Assembly: GCA_013375455.1 (NCBI GenBank)
Contig: JABXJT010000051.1
Location: forward strand, 1 to 35,900
Source: Candidatus Helarchaeota archaeon
GTDB taxonomy: Archaea > Asgardarchaeota > Lokiarchaeia > Helarchaeales > HEL-GB-A
Length of the DNA: 35,900 nt
Direction: 5' to 3'
Of this stretch, positions 25,247-33,701 are shown piece by piece (the first letter of the stretch is position 1; the number at the start of each line of letters is the position of its first letter). The translations under genes and the position numbers were made by a program. The notes under the pieces were generated by a model. It was not told where the DNA came from. It searched no databases and saw only the letters and a list, made by a program, of their open reading frames with translations.

Positions 25247-26458
25247 TTAATTTCTAAAGTCTAGCTGAAAGATCCTATTAAAATCTCCTTTTACTTTTGG
25301 ATCCCGTGTATATTGAAGAATAATATTTCGATCTATCCCTAAAATTTGTGCCATTTTATCAACCGCTTTTCCCACTTCTCGATTTTTTCTCAATTTTCGC
25401 ATTTTATCTAAATGATAATAGGCTTCCTTAAATTGGTGGAACTTATCGGGAGGCAGGCGTTCAACCTCACGAAATAGATCAAAGTGTTGTTTTAAATCGA
25501 CCCTTAATTTTGAAAATTGTTTGCGAAAAATGAATTCGACTCCCCTTTGTTTTTTATGACTCTCGATTACTTTTTTGCTACGTTCAGCCAATGTATTGAT
25601 AATATCTAGTAATCGTTCAGCAACTTTTTCGAGATTTATGGTTATTTTATCAATTTGTTGATTCAACTTGGTAACAGAAGTGGTTGTCATCTGATTTTTA
25701 TATTGTCGGAGTCGTTTCTTCTGGAGCCCTATTATATCCTTTTTATGTTTTAAATTATTTGCGATATTTACAATTACTTTGATTTCCTCAGTCCCTAAAT
25801 TATATAAATCAAGATGTTTGAGCTCCCACGCTAACTTAAGCACCTCTTTAACTTCATCCGTCCCAAACTGGTCCATATCTTTGATATAAGATGAAATCAG
25901 CGTTTCAATTTCAGAAAGCATGGCCTTAAGCTGTTTGATCTTGGGATCCGCAAGAAATTTCTCTCTATCCTGTTCTAATGCCTCAAATACATCCATATTA
26001 TCCTTAATGTATTCAAAAGATTCAATGATTGTACTCCTTATATCATCTTCAGTAGCATCTACTTGCTCATTCACTAAAATTTTTCCTGCCACCTTAGATA
26101 ACAATTTATCTAAATCATCTATGTGCCGAAGAACTAAATTATTATAATCTTCACTAACTAAAATCGTTAAAGTAGCATCTCTTGCCTTCCCCCTAGCAGT
26201 GGGGTCCGGGATTTCAATGCACTTAACGATTCCAATTAAAGAAAAAGCGGAAAATGGGATTACGGAAATACTTTCCGGAACTTTTCCTCCTTCTGCAGCG
26301 AATAAATTGATTGATTTTAATGCGACAGCTGATAAAGTTCTTCTTTCTAACTCAGGATACCACGCAACTGCATCTGGCCCGATATTTTCAAATTTTGAAT
26401 AAATCAATGCCTCTATTTTTATATCGTTGATCAGTGAAAACATGCGAGATAATCCCAT
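25247..26458 (-). CDS. Longin-like / coiled-coil protein coupled to scpB
   Basis: The ATG (26458) directly abuts the TGA of scpB (26459-26461), so the two are almost surely translationally coupled. Residues about 12-135 have a strand-helix layout (IKIEALIYSKFENIGPDAVAWYP, then KSINLFAAEGG, then VIPFSAFSLIGIVKCIEIPD, RGKARDATLTILVSE) that resembles longin/profilin-like domains. These domains serve as GTPase-binding or regulatory modules in eukaryotes and Asgard archaea. Residues about 150-320 are helical with coiled-coil stretches, and the end is basic with helices. I do not know an SMC-associated protein of this type. It may link the SMC complex to the neighbouring GTPases. The domain name is tentative; the operon placement is firm. 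Confidence 0.7.
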   Translation of the reverse strand: MGLSRMFSLINDIKIEALIYSKFENIGPDAVAWYPELERRTLSAVALKSINLFAAEGGKVPESISVIPFSAFSLIGIVKCIEIPDPTARGKARDATLTILVSEDYNNLVLRHIDDLDKLLSKVAGKILVNEQVDATEDDIRSTIIESFEYIKDNMDVFEALEQDREKFLADPKIKQLKAMLSEIETLISSYIKDMDQFGTDEVKEVLKLAWELKHLDLYNLGTEEIKVIVNIANNLKHKKDIIGLQKKRLRQYKNQMTTTSVTKLNQQIDKITINLEKVAERLLDIINTLAERSKKVIESHKKQRGVEFIFRKQFSKLRVDLKQHFDLFREVERLPPDKFHQFKEAYYHLDKMRKLRKNREVGKAVDKMAQILGIDRNIILQYTRDPKVKGDFNRIFQLDFRN

Positions 26459-27007
26459 TCATTTATCAATTATTGTAAGCATTCGTTTCTTAACTTCTTC
26501 TTTAAATGTTTCTTTTACATTATCAGGGTCTAAATTGAAGACAGATGCAAAGTATAACGTTGTAGTCAATACTTTGGTTCTACCACTAGGATCTACTTTA
26601 ATAAACCCTTCTCTCTCGAGCGCTTCTACATGGCTTTTCGCTTTATTACCTCTCATTTGTCTTAATTCGGTATATTTAAGTGGTTGCTTTAGTGCGATGT
26701 ATGATAAAGTTTGCATTAACTCTTTTGACATGGTTTTCTTCGTCCGAAAGACATCTAATTCTCTTTTAATCGTTGGTTCAATTCGCATCAGAACAGATTG
26801 CCCCTCTTCCGCATCAACAATCTCAATAAAACTTCTTCGCCCCTCCAAGTTCTGTTTAACCACGCTAAGGAGCTGATCCAGCTCCTTCTCTTCCTTGAGA
26901 TGCAATTTTTGCTTTATTTCCTCTACAGATACTGGGCGTTCTGCAACAAATAATATTGCTTCGAGTAGTCGAATATAGTATGAGGATTCGTCTGATTTTG
27001 CACTCAT
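26459..27007 (-). CDS. scpB: ScpB, compact KITE protein
   Basis: The 182-residue product is the usual ScpB length. First winged helix: RLLEAILFVAERPVSVEEIK, with LHLKEEKELDQLLSVVKQNL. Second winged helix: MSKELMQTLSYIALKQPLKY, then TELRQMRGNKAKSHVEALER and EGFIKVDPSGRTKVLTTT, ending in YFASVFNLDPD. In SMC complexes an ScpB dimer binds the centre of ScpA. The gene follows scpA after an 18-base gap and its stop abuts the start of the longin-like gene. It is clearly related to, but distinct from, the larger ScpB-like protein beside smc. Confidence 0.9.
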   Translation of the reverse strand: MSAKSDESSYYIRLLEAILFVAERPVSVEEIKQKLHLKEEKELDQLLSVVKQNLEGRRSFIEIVDAEEGQSVLMRIEPTIKRELDVFRTKKTMSKELMQTLSYIALKQPLKYTELRQMRGNKAKSHVEALEREGFIKVDPSGRTKVLTTTLYFASVFNLDPDNVKETFKEEVKKRMLTIIDK

Positions 27008-27025
27008 TTTCTCTCATATACCCTT

Positions 27026-27796
27026 TTAATTAGTGGCCGAACGAATGAAAATCTGATGTGTATCTAAATCTTGATCAGCTTTAATGAATCTGTCTGAAAT
27101 TAAAAAGAGGACCGATAAAAGTATCCGAGCTGTCTGAATTCGCACGTCTGATGCCATCCCGCCCAATTCTTTTATTAATGCGCCGAAAGTAATTTCATTA
27201 TCTGGGGATTGGGCACATAACCGCTTTATTGCTTGTAAGACCAAATCATTCTTCTCTTGAATGTTCATACGGTCGGCATCAACTTCATAGAAATCATCCA
27301 TGTCCATCGCTTGTGCTAGAGGAACGCGCCGTCTGCGGGAACCACCTTCCTGGCGCTTCTTATCTCGCTCAATCTTCTTTTCTAGCTGCCGTTTTTCATT
27401 CAAAAGCACGTTTACAAGTTCATCAAAAAGCATATCTGCATCTGCTTCCTCACCAATTCGTCTGAGGGGCAAACCGAGACGTCCCATAGCTGAACTTTCA
27501 TGGCGCTTTTTTTCAATCTCTAAACGTTCTTTAAACGTTTCTTCACTGTGAATAAGATAAAGTATTTTTGCATAATGGAGCCGAGCAGCTGATTGTAACG
27601 CTAACCCTAGTATCTTAAATTTTAGATTATGTTTCATTTTGTCAAAAAATTCCGGAAGTATCTTTCCGATATCATAATTCCACGGATTCTTCCCTTTCCA
27701 AAGATCCGGGTCGATCAAAGCATTATATGGATGCTTGAAATAGAATTCTTCGTCTACTGTGTCGTCTTCATCCGTGGTATTATTCATTTGTACCAT
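27026..27796 (-). CDS. scpA: ScpA, kleisin subunit of the SMC complex
   Basis: The product has about 256 residues. The N-terminal helical part (HPYNALIDPDLWKGKNPWNYDIGKILPEFF, split here as a motif ending NPWNYDI, then LGLALQSAARLHYAKIL) fits the kleisin element that binds the SMC neck: P-W-x-x-D-I and A-A-x-L-x-x-x-K. The centre is charged with several basic stretches and would bind ScpB. The C-terminal winged helix (VLQAIKRLC, EITFGALIKELGG, then IRTARILLSVLFL-like) fits the SMC-head cap. GTG at 27802, ATG at 27796 and ATG at 27787 are possible starts. AGAGG (27803-27808 area) favours 27796. It is the second gene after the GTPase at 27881, 78 bases away. Confidence 0.85.
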   Translation of the reverse strand: MVQMNNTTDEDDTVDEEFYFKHPYNALIDPDLWKGKNPWNYDIGKILPEFFDKMKHNLKFKILGLALQSAARLHYAKILYLIHSEETFKERLEIEKKRHESSAMGRLGLPLRRIGEEADADMLFDELVNVLLNEKRQLEKKIERDKKRQEGGSRRRRVPLAQAMDMDDFYEVDADRMNIQEKNDLVLQAIKRLCAQSPDNEITFGALIKELGGMASDVRIQTARILLSVLFLISDRFIKADQDLDTHQIFIRSATN

Positions 27797-27880
27797 CTGC
27801 ACCTCTTTTAATAGTCGATTCCATAAAAAAGTTATTAATATTCTAATATTTTTCTCAGACTTTACTTGCTAGACCGTTGA

Positions 27881-29083
27881 TTACTCAATTTTCCCGCGAA
27901 GGCCAAATACTTCTTTGAGTTCCTGAAGCAAAGCTGTACGCGTGGACATGCCTCCACGGGGACCAGGTGGTTTCGGTTTTGTTTGTGGAGCGGGTCTTGG
28001 TGTAGTGGGCTTTGCACCGTCAGAAGCTTTTACACTGATGCCGCCGCTAATTTGTCCTTCGATTTTATCGAGACGCCCTTTGATGTACTGAATTTGGCGA
28101 TTAAGATTCGTCTCCATTCCCAAAAATGAATCGACGACTTTCAACAAGAGGGTACCAATATGTTGGATCTTTTGTTCATCCTCCATTGCGACGCCAGAAA
28201 ATAAGCCCTTCAACATCCTGGAAAACGAGGGTGTCATGCTGACTATGTTATAAATCGAACTTGTTTGAATCTCAAATCGAAATGGATAAGGTTTGAATGT
28301 TTCTTTAATCTTTTTATGCATGAATTCGAGTTTCTCTTGAAACATGGACAATTTAACCACGTCCGGGTCACATTTATGAAACAATACAATGAAATCGGGA
28401 GCTTCTTGGAGGTATTTCAGCGTGCGTAAGATTTGTTGGAGGTAGTCTAGAGTTTCTTGGTAGCGTTCATCATCTTGCATGTCGATTAAATATACAATAC
28501 AATCGGTTTCTAGAAAAAACCTATCAGGCTGGTCGATGTAAAATTTACGGAACTCTTCTTGGCCTCCCAATTCTAATAATAAGATTTCCTGGTCACTTAA
28601 AAGAAGTGAATCCCGACTTGCGCCCTTCGTAGGTTTCAAGGATGAGAGCTCTGTAAATGCCACCTCTTTCTTAATAGATTTTAAAAGCGCGGTTTTCCCT
28701 GCATTATCAAGGCCTGCTATCACAATTTTCGTCAATCCTTCGAGTGGCTTTGCTTCTGCTGCTTTAGTGATGTATTTCGAAGCAGTGATGAGTAACTCAA
28801 GCTTATCCCTTGAAATTCCTGCCTCAGTAACTAAATTAATCCTATCAACCAATTTTTTGTAAGTAATCTTCGAAAGGTCCTTTATTGTCTTCACCTTGAG
28901 GAGGTCGCCTAATATTTCACTTTCCTCTACAGAAAGATCCCGAAAATCATGTATGTACATGCCGGGAATATCCTTTATGCTTTCTGGGGTTTCAACCGCA
29001 TCTAATAAATCTTTAAATTTTTCAAAAATGACTTCGGTAGTGTATTCATCCATCATTTCATTAACGGTATCCGATAAATTCAT
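27881..29083 (-). CDS. Arf-like GTPase with helical N-terminus and proline-rich C-terminal tail (3)
   Basis: Residues 1-110 are helical, with repeated helix-hairpin-helix-like units (LGDLLKVKTIKDLSKI and AGISRDKLELLITASKYI). The G domain has G1 GLDNAGKT (124-131), G2 KPTKG, G3 LELGGQ (170-175), G4 HKCD (236-239) and G5 QTSSIYN (273-279). In G3 the usual aspartate of WDxGGQ is replaced by glutamate, which could alter magnesium binding or hydrolysis. After the G domain there is a helical segment (about 300-345), a Pro/Lys linker (355-378) and a C-terminal helix (TALLQELKEVFG). There is no clear roadblock domain, unlike the other two GTPases. It heads the scpA-scpB-longin gene set on the same strand, which suggests a shared function. 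Confidence 0.85.
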   Translation of the reverse strand: MNLSDTVNEMMDEYTTEVIFEKFKDLLDAVETPESIKDIPGMYIHDFRDLSVEESEILGDLLKVKTIKDLSKITYKKLVDRINLVTEAGISRDKLELLITASKYITKAAEAKPLEGLTKIVIAGLDNAGKTALLKSIKKEVAFTELSSLKPTKGASRDSLLLSDQEILLLELGGQEEFRKFYIDQPDRFFLETDCIVYLIDMQDDERYQETLDYLQQILRTLKYLQEAPDFIVLFHKCDPDVVKLSMFQEKLEFMHKKIKETFKPYPFRFEIQTSSIYNIVSMTPSFSRMLKGLFSGVAMEDEQKIQHIGTLLLKVVDSFLGMETNLNRQIQYIKGRLDKIEGQISGGISVKASDGAKPTTPRPAPQTKPKPPGPRGGMSTRTALLQELKEVFGLRGKIE

Positions 29084-29180
29084 AGATCTTCCCCATTTTA
29101 GTACATTAAAAATGCATAATTACTATTGAGAATGTTATATATTCTGTTCTTTTTATTGTTTTTTTAATGGGTTGATTTTC

Positions 29181-30683
29181 ATGGGAACGGTCAATCACGT
29201 GATTTTACTAGTCGTCGATGATTTGCGGGTGGATCAATTCCAATCCCTCCTAAATGAAGGACAATTACCGAACATGAAAAAATATTTGACGAATGAAATC
29301 ATGTCAGACAGCATTAGTTGCTTTCCAGGTATAACCATCCCAGCCCAACCCACGATGCTCACGGGCGCCTATCCAGACGCATATTATCTCCCAAGCGGAC
29401 ACTGGGTCAAGCGAGAAGAGCAGATCATCCGGAATTATAATTCTCTTAGCCAATATCTTAAAGTAAATGAAGAATTAGGCGAAAATGTCAAAACCCTATT
29501 TGAATTAGTGCCTGGAAATACGGGTAGTCTCCTACTGGGAGTAACGAGAGGCGCCACACATATTTTTCCGAAAGGGAAACTGCAAATCCTTCGGCTCTAC
29601 CTTTGGCACGTGGTACTTCTAAGGAGAAGCTTGATTCAGATGAATACTCTTATGATGGATAACCTACTAGATTATTTTAATAAACCACGAAAATTCTTTA
29701 AAACCCCTGATCCGCCCCGCTTAAGCATCACCTGGGCTCTAGCAACTGATGCCATGCTTCATGAATACGGCCCTGAATCCGAATTATATCTTCAAAGCCT
29801 TCATGACCTGGACCTGAAAATCGGTGAGCTAATGAATGGTAAAGGAAAACGAAAGGGCCTGAAAGAATTAGGGTATTATGATGATACTGCCATCCTCCTG
29901 ACGTCCGATCACGGCAATTACACCGCCAAGGAATGGGTCGACATAGCTTCTTATTTTACTGAGATTGGGCTGACTCCCCTGATTCCAAAGAAGCAAGAAG
30001 GGAACTTTGATGCTACTATCGGGTCGATTGGGTTCTTCAATTTAAGAGGTGACACGTGGATCGACCATCCTACCATTGAACAAATGAAAAAGTATGGTCC
30101 GAAACAAGTGGATCTCTTTCAAGCACTTTTCAAGATTCCCGGGATAAAATACATGTATTATCGCGCAGATGGTAACACTCCCGAGGAAGGGACAATACAC
30201 GTTCTAAAAAAGGAGAATGACACGATTTACCCCGCTAGCATAGAATACCAAAAGGATAAAACACGATTAATCGCCGAGGAAGACATTTATGGATATAAAA
30301 GAGATAAAACCGCAGTCAAAATGCTGGATGATAAATTCCACACGATCGATGAATGGTTGAAGCACACGCATCACATTGATTTCCCGATGGTCGTCGATCA
30401 AGTCGCCAGAATCTTCCGGAATCCTAACTTTTGTGACATCATGATTTCCTCTTGTGGTGACACCATCTTCAATTATGAGCACGGTGTTACAAAAAAGGGT
30501 TTTCATATTCACGGGCACGATATTGGATTGCGGCAAGCCCTTGCGGTTCCACTCCTCGTCGCTGGTCCCGAAGTTCCCGTAAAAAAGCTCCCCTATGCAA
30601 AAAGTACAGATATCGCTCCCACAATTCTCAAGCTACTTGGCGAACCAATTCCGCCGCAAATGGTAGGAACTCCTTTAATTTAA
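29181..30683 (+). CDS. Cytosolic alkaline-phosphatase-superfamily phosphodiesterase
   Basis: The 500-residue product has no signal peptide. Metal and nucleophile motifs fit the type I phosphodiesterase/nucleotide pyrophosphatase family. These are LLVVDDLR near the N-terminus, the threonine nucleophile region FPGITIPAQPTMLTGAYP, DAMLHEYGP, LTSDHGNY and the C-terminal GFHIHGHDIG histidines. The end, STDIAPTILKLLGEPIP, is typical of the superfamily. The substrate may be a nucleotide or phosphodiester lipid head group but cannot be read from the sequence. A TTG at 29172 would add three residues. The ATG at 29181 is six bases after GGGTTGA and is preferred. It is divergent from the GTPase at 27881. 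Confidence 0.85.
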   Translation: MGTVNHVILLVVDDLRVDQFQSLLNEGQLPNMKKYLTNEIMSDSISCFPGITIPAQPTMLTGAYPDAYYLPSGHWVKREEQIIRNYNSLSQYLKVNEELGENVKTLFELVPGNTGSLLLGVTRGATHIFPKGKLQILRLYLWHVVLLRRSLIQMNTLMMDNLLDYFNKPRKFFKTPDPPRLSITWALATDAMLHEYGPESELYLQSLHDLDLKIGELMNGKGKRKGLKELGYYDDTAILLTSDHGNYTAKEWVDIASYFTEIGLTPLIPKKQEGNFDATIGSIGFFNLRGDTWIDHPTIEQMKKYGPKQVDLFQALFKIPGIKYMYYRADGNTPEEGTIHVLKKENDTIYPASIEYQKDKTRLIAEEDIYGYKRDKTAVKMLDDKFHTIDEWLKHTHHIDFPMVVDQVARIFRNPNFCDIMISSCGDTIFNYEHGVTKKGFHIHGHDIGLRQALAVPLLVAGPEVPVKKLPYAKSTDIAPTILKLLGEPIPPQMVGTPLI

Positions 30684-30745
30684 TTTTGTAATAGATAGAT
30701 TCAAAAAACAAATCCAAAATTCTATTGTAATTAGAGGGATTGTTA

Positions 30746-32164
30746 ATGAAGAGTAAGAATAAAGTTTTTTTAGGCATCTTGGTTATCGTTTTCATTTTAT
30801 CAGGTTTCATGAATTTATTTTCGCAATGGATGGGGCCCGGGGTGGATCCCGAACCGGCAAACACCCCTCGCCGCGTCATTTTAATCAGTTTGGATTCCTG
30901 TAATCCCGAATACCTTAGCCCCGAATACATGCCCAACCTGTATCGCGCGATCATGGAGGGAGGCTGCAAGTTCCAGAAAGCCGAGACTGTCTTATCCTCC
31001 TGCACCGTCTCAGGGCACACTTCGATGTTGAGTGGGGCTTATGTCAATACAACGGGAATTTGTGGCAATGGAGTTCGTAAAAGTGCCACGGAATTCACTT
31101 TCTTTGGGCAGGATCCTGCCAACCGAAATGCTTCTACTCTAATTGAAAGCATAGAAAAATCTCCCCTGAATGAATCAGTTGATACCTTTTTTATCTGTTC
31201 AAAACCAATTACCGGCGTTTTAGCCACTGAGGCAGATTGGGTTTTCGTCTCGAAAATTCAGCTGGCTTTACACAACTTGCAAGGAACATATGGCATACTT
31301 TCTGGAGGAAACGCCTTGTACATCAACTGGCAATGGGATCCGAATAATTATGACGAATTCGCACAAAGTGTAGGTACTGCGTTTGGCGAACTCGAACCCT
31401 GTGATTCCTGGATCATTAATGGCTTAGTCCAGGGAATTAAGTATGAAACTCCTTACGTTGATGAAAATAGCACTAAATACTTCTATTTTGTCAATACGGC
31501 CCAAATCGATGATGTAGGACACACTGCAGGTGCTTTTAATCCTAATATGGCGCGCCATTTACGCCAAATGGATGGCTTACTTCTGAAAGTGTTTCACACT
31601 CTTAAATCCTTGGGGAAATATGAATCAACGCTCTTCATTATCACGAGTGACCATGGTATGTCGAATGTTGAATCCACCTTTAACATCGAAAGGGCCCTGA
31701 ATGAGGCTGGGTATTATCACGAGGTGAATTGCTTCATTCAATATGAAGGAAACGGCGTCTTCCTTCATTTATACAACTCCTCCGAAACGGATGCGGTTGT
31801 GAATTATCTGATTCAGAAGAATAACGAATTAAACGTAATGGACTTAATATTACCGAAGAGTCAATACCCACTCTACCATCTTGATAATGCCGCGAATCGG
31901 ACAGGCGATATTTTTCTCAGTGCAAAACAGGGAGTTTCTTTCATAACCAATGGAATTCTTGCGTTTCAAGCCGGTCAACATGGCGGATTATCTGAACAGG
32001 ATATTCCCTTAGCATTCTTCGGACCTAAAATTAATAATACCGGCATTATTTATAATCAAAATCCCGTGTCCGTGGTGGATATCGTACCAACAATTTGCAA
32101 CATAACTGGCTGGCCATTACCACTGGAAGCCGACGGGCGCATATTGACAGAGGTAATCGCCTGA
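30746..32164 (+). CDS. Membrane-anchored alkaline-phosphatase-superfamily phosphodiesterase
   Basis: The 472-residue product begins with a signal-anchor (NKVFLGILVIVFILSGFMNLF) and then an outside-facing catalytic domain. Motifs: RVILISLDSCNPEYL, the nucleophile region SSCTVSGHTSMLSGAYV, NTAQIDDVGHTAG, TSDHGMSN and AGQHGGLSEQDIPLAFFGP, ending VSVVDIVPTICNITGWPLP. The family hydrolyses phosphodiester or pyrophosphate bonds. Several N-x-S/T sites fit an extracellular location. GAGGG (30734-30738) places the ATG at 30746. It is followed after 18 bases by a Yip1-like gene and then another membrane protein, probably one operon. It is related to, but strongly diverged from, the cytosolic enzyme at 29181. 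Confidence 0.85.
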   Translation: MKSKNKVFLGILVIVFILSGFMNLFSQWMGPGVDPEPANTPRRVILISLDSCNPEYLSPEYMPNLYRAIMEGGCKFQKAETVLSSCTVSGHTSMLSGAYVNTTGICGNGVRKSATEFTFFGQDPANRNASTLIESIEKSPLNESVDTFFICSKPITGVLATEADWVFVSKIQLALHNLQGTYGILSGGNALYINWQWDPNNYDEFAQSVGTAFGELEPCDSWIINGLVQGIKYETPYVDENSTKYFYFVNTAQIDDVGHTAGAFNPNMARHLRQMDGLLLKVFHTLKSLGKYESTLFIITSDHGMSNVESTFNIERALNEAGYYHEVNCFIQYEGNGVFLHLYNSSETDAVVNYLIQKNNELNVMDLILPKSQYPLYHLDNAANRTGDIFLSAKQGVSFITNGILAFQAGQHGGLSEQDIPLAFFGPKINNTGIIYNQNPVSVVDIVPTICNITGWPLPLEADGRILTEVIA

Positions 32165-32182
32165 TAAAGGAGGATTAAATTA

Positions 32183-32893
32183 ATGGAAACAAACCAAGTC
32201 ACTAGAGAGGACCCATCTCAAAATAAACTGTGGAGTTTTTTCAAAGATTATTTTTCTATGATTCGCTCACCAAGTAAAACGATTGACAAATTGAATAGCA
32301 GGGAACCTAATCTACTCAAGGCTTTACTCGTGGTTTTAATATCCAGCGCAATTTTCCTCGGAGGCATTTTCATTTACGGCGATCCTGTGCTTTTTTATTA
32401 TGATTTTTATAGTTCAAATTTTATCCTTGAACAAGCAACTTCTTTCACCTCCTTTACCTATTTTACCTATACAACCCATGCGGGAATAATATTCATCAAA
32501 CACCTGCTCTTTTGGATTAAAATTTGGGTGGTTCTCGGGCTGCTCATTTATGTCCTATCCCGAGTTCTTAAAATTGAAAATATTACTCTTGAAAGAACGC
32601 TTGAAATGACGGCCTGGTCGATGTTCCCTTGGCTGGCAATCAGCATAATCTTCATTCCCATTATGATGCTGTTCAACTTGATCATCCCAGCGTACGCCTA
32701 CGTCATTTACTTTCCAGTCGTGGTCGGTATCATCGCTGTTATCGCCCCCTGCCTCTTCAGCGCGTTTATTTATAAAAAATACAAGATCTCCAGTTTTAAA
32801 TCCACTTTTCCCTACATCTTTAGCCTCTTGATACTATATGCGGTTTGGATGTATTCGAATACGGAATTGTGGTTTCATATGATAGCTTTATGA
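32183..32893 (+). CDS. Yip1-like polytopic membrane protein
   Basis: The 236-residue product starts with a soluble amphipathic segment (NKLWSFFKDYFSMIRSPSKTI), then has about five membrane spans near 44-64, 112-134, 148-172, 177-200 and 208-226. A soluble tail with a short P-S-K-T-I segment followed by four to five spans is the pattern of Yip1/DUF1282 family proteins. These are involved in membrane traffic in eukaryotes and are of unknown role in prokaryotes. The gene lies 18 bases after the membrane-anchored phosphodiesterase and 14 bases before the next membrane protein. The family call rests on topology and the N-terminal motif. Confidence 0.6.
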   Translation: METNQVTREDPSQNKLWSFFKDYFSMIRSPSKTIDKLNSREPNLLKALLVVLISSAIFLGGIFIYGDPVLFYYDFYSSNFILEQATSFTSFTYFTYTTHAGIIFIKHLLFWIKIWVVLGLLIYVLSRVLKIENITLERTLEMTAWSMFPWLAISIIFIPIMMLFNLIIPAYAYVIYFPVVVGIIAVIAPCLFSAFIYKKYKISSFKSTFPYIFSLLILYAVWMYSNTELWFHMIAL

Positions 32894-32907
32894 GAGGATG
32901 GTAGATT

Positions 32908-33669
32908 ATGGAGTTTAGAGAATTTCTGAAAAAGATTTTTAGTGATCCCGAAGGAACTGAAGAATTTATCCTAGAAAATCGCTCCCATAAGAAAAGCATC
33001 TACATGTGCCTCATAGCTGGCTTTTTAATGCTATGGAATACCCTTATTTTTCAGTGGGTCGGAGAACACTTCTTACCATTCTATTTAGCGGTCTTGATGT
33101 ATCTCTCATTTTTAGGTGCTGCAGAATTGACTCTTCATTTTTTGGGGCAACAAAGCAGAATATTAAAGGTTATCATTCTTGCGATCGAAATCGGTGCTAT
33201 TACTATCGTATTCAACTGGTTAATCATCTATTTCAACGGCCCTTTCCTATTCTTTTTCCTTTACTCACTGGTGGGTCTTCTTTTTGTCGTATTATATATC
33301 GCCTACAAGGTAGCTTTTTTCTGTATGTGCTGGTTTGCTTATCGGAAGTCAGAAAATGCAGAGAAACGCGGCGAACTTTCACGAATCACTTCTTGGTATG
33401 TGTTGATCACCGGATTGATCTTTCAGGGAGTATTTTTCCCTTTATCCTTAGCATTTATGGAATCTGTTCAAAGAGGATTCGGCCTTTTAGTATATGGCTT
33501 TTTAGTCCTCCTCTGGTGGGTTTGGAGTGCAGCTCTTTGTACATACATTTTAGATAAACAGATCCCAAATCAACACCTTAAAAACTCGATTATCGCGTGG
33601 GGAAGCACTGTTTTGGGTTTGGGATGCATAATAGTCCTCGGGCAATTGGTAATGATCATTCTTCAGTAA
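32908..33669 (+). CDS. Polytopic membrane protein in the phosphodiesterase operon
   Basis: The 253-residue product has a charged soluble start (EFREFLKKIFSDPEGTEEF) and about six spans, near 32-48, 53-74, 83-105, 110-136, 158-180 and 190-240. The start resembles that of the preceding Yip1-like protein in layout, so the two may be distantly related. GAGGATGG precedes the ATG at 32908. The short intergenic distance suggests co-translation with the preceding gene. No enzymatic motif is visible, and no family is recognised with confidence. Confidence 0.6.
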   Translation: MEFREFLKKIFSDPEGTEEFILENRSHKKSIYMCLIAGFLMLWNTLIFQWVGEHFLPFYLAVLMYLSFLGAAELTLHFLGQQSRILKVIILAIEIGAITIVFNWLIIYFNGPFLFFFLYSLVGLLFVVLYIAYKVAFFCMCWFAYRKSENAEKRGELSRITSWYVLITGLIFQGVFFPLSLAFMESVQRGFGLLVYGFLVLLWWVWSAALCTYILDKQIPNQHLKNSIIAWGSTVLGLGCIIVLGQLVMIILQ

Positions 33670-33701
33670 TTTATAATGCTAAAAATAGATGACAAAAATA
33701 G

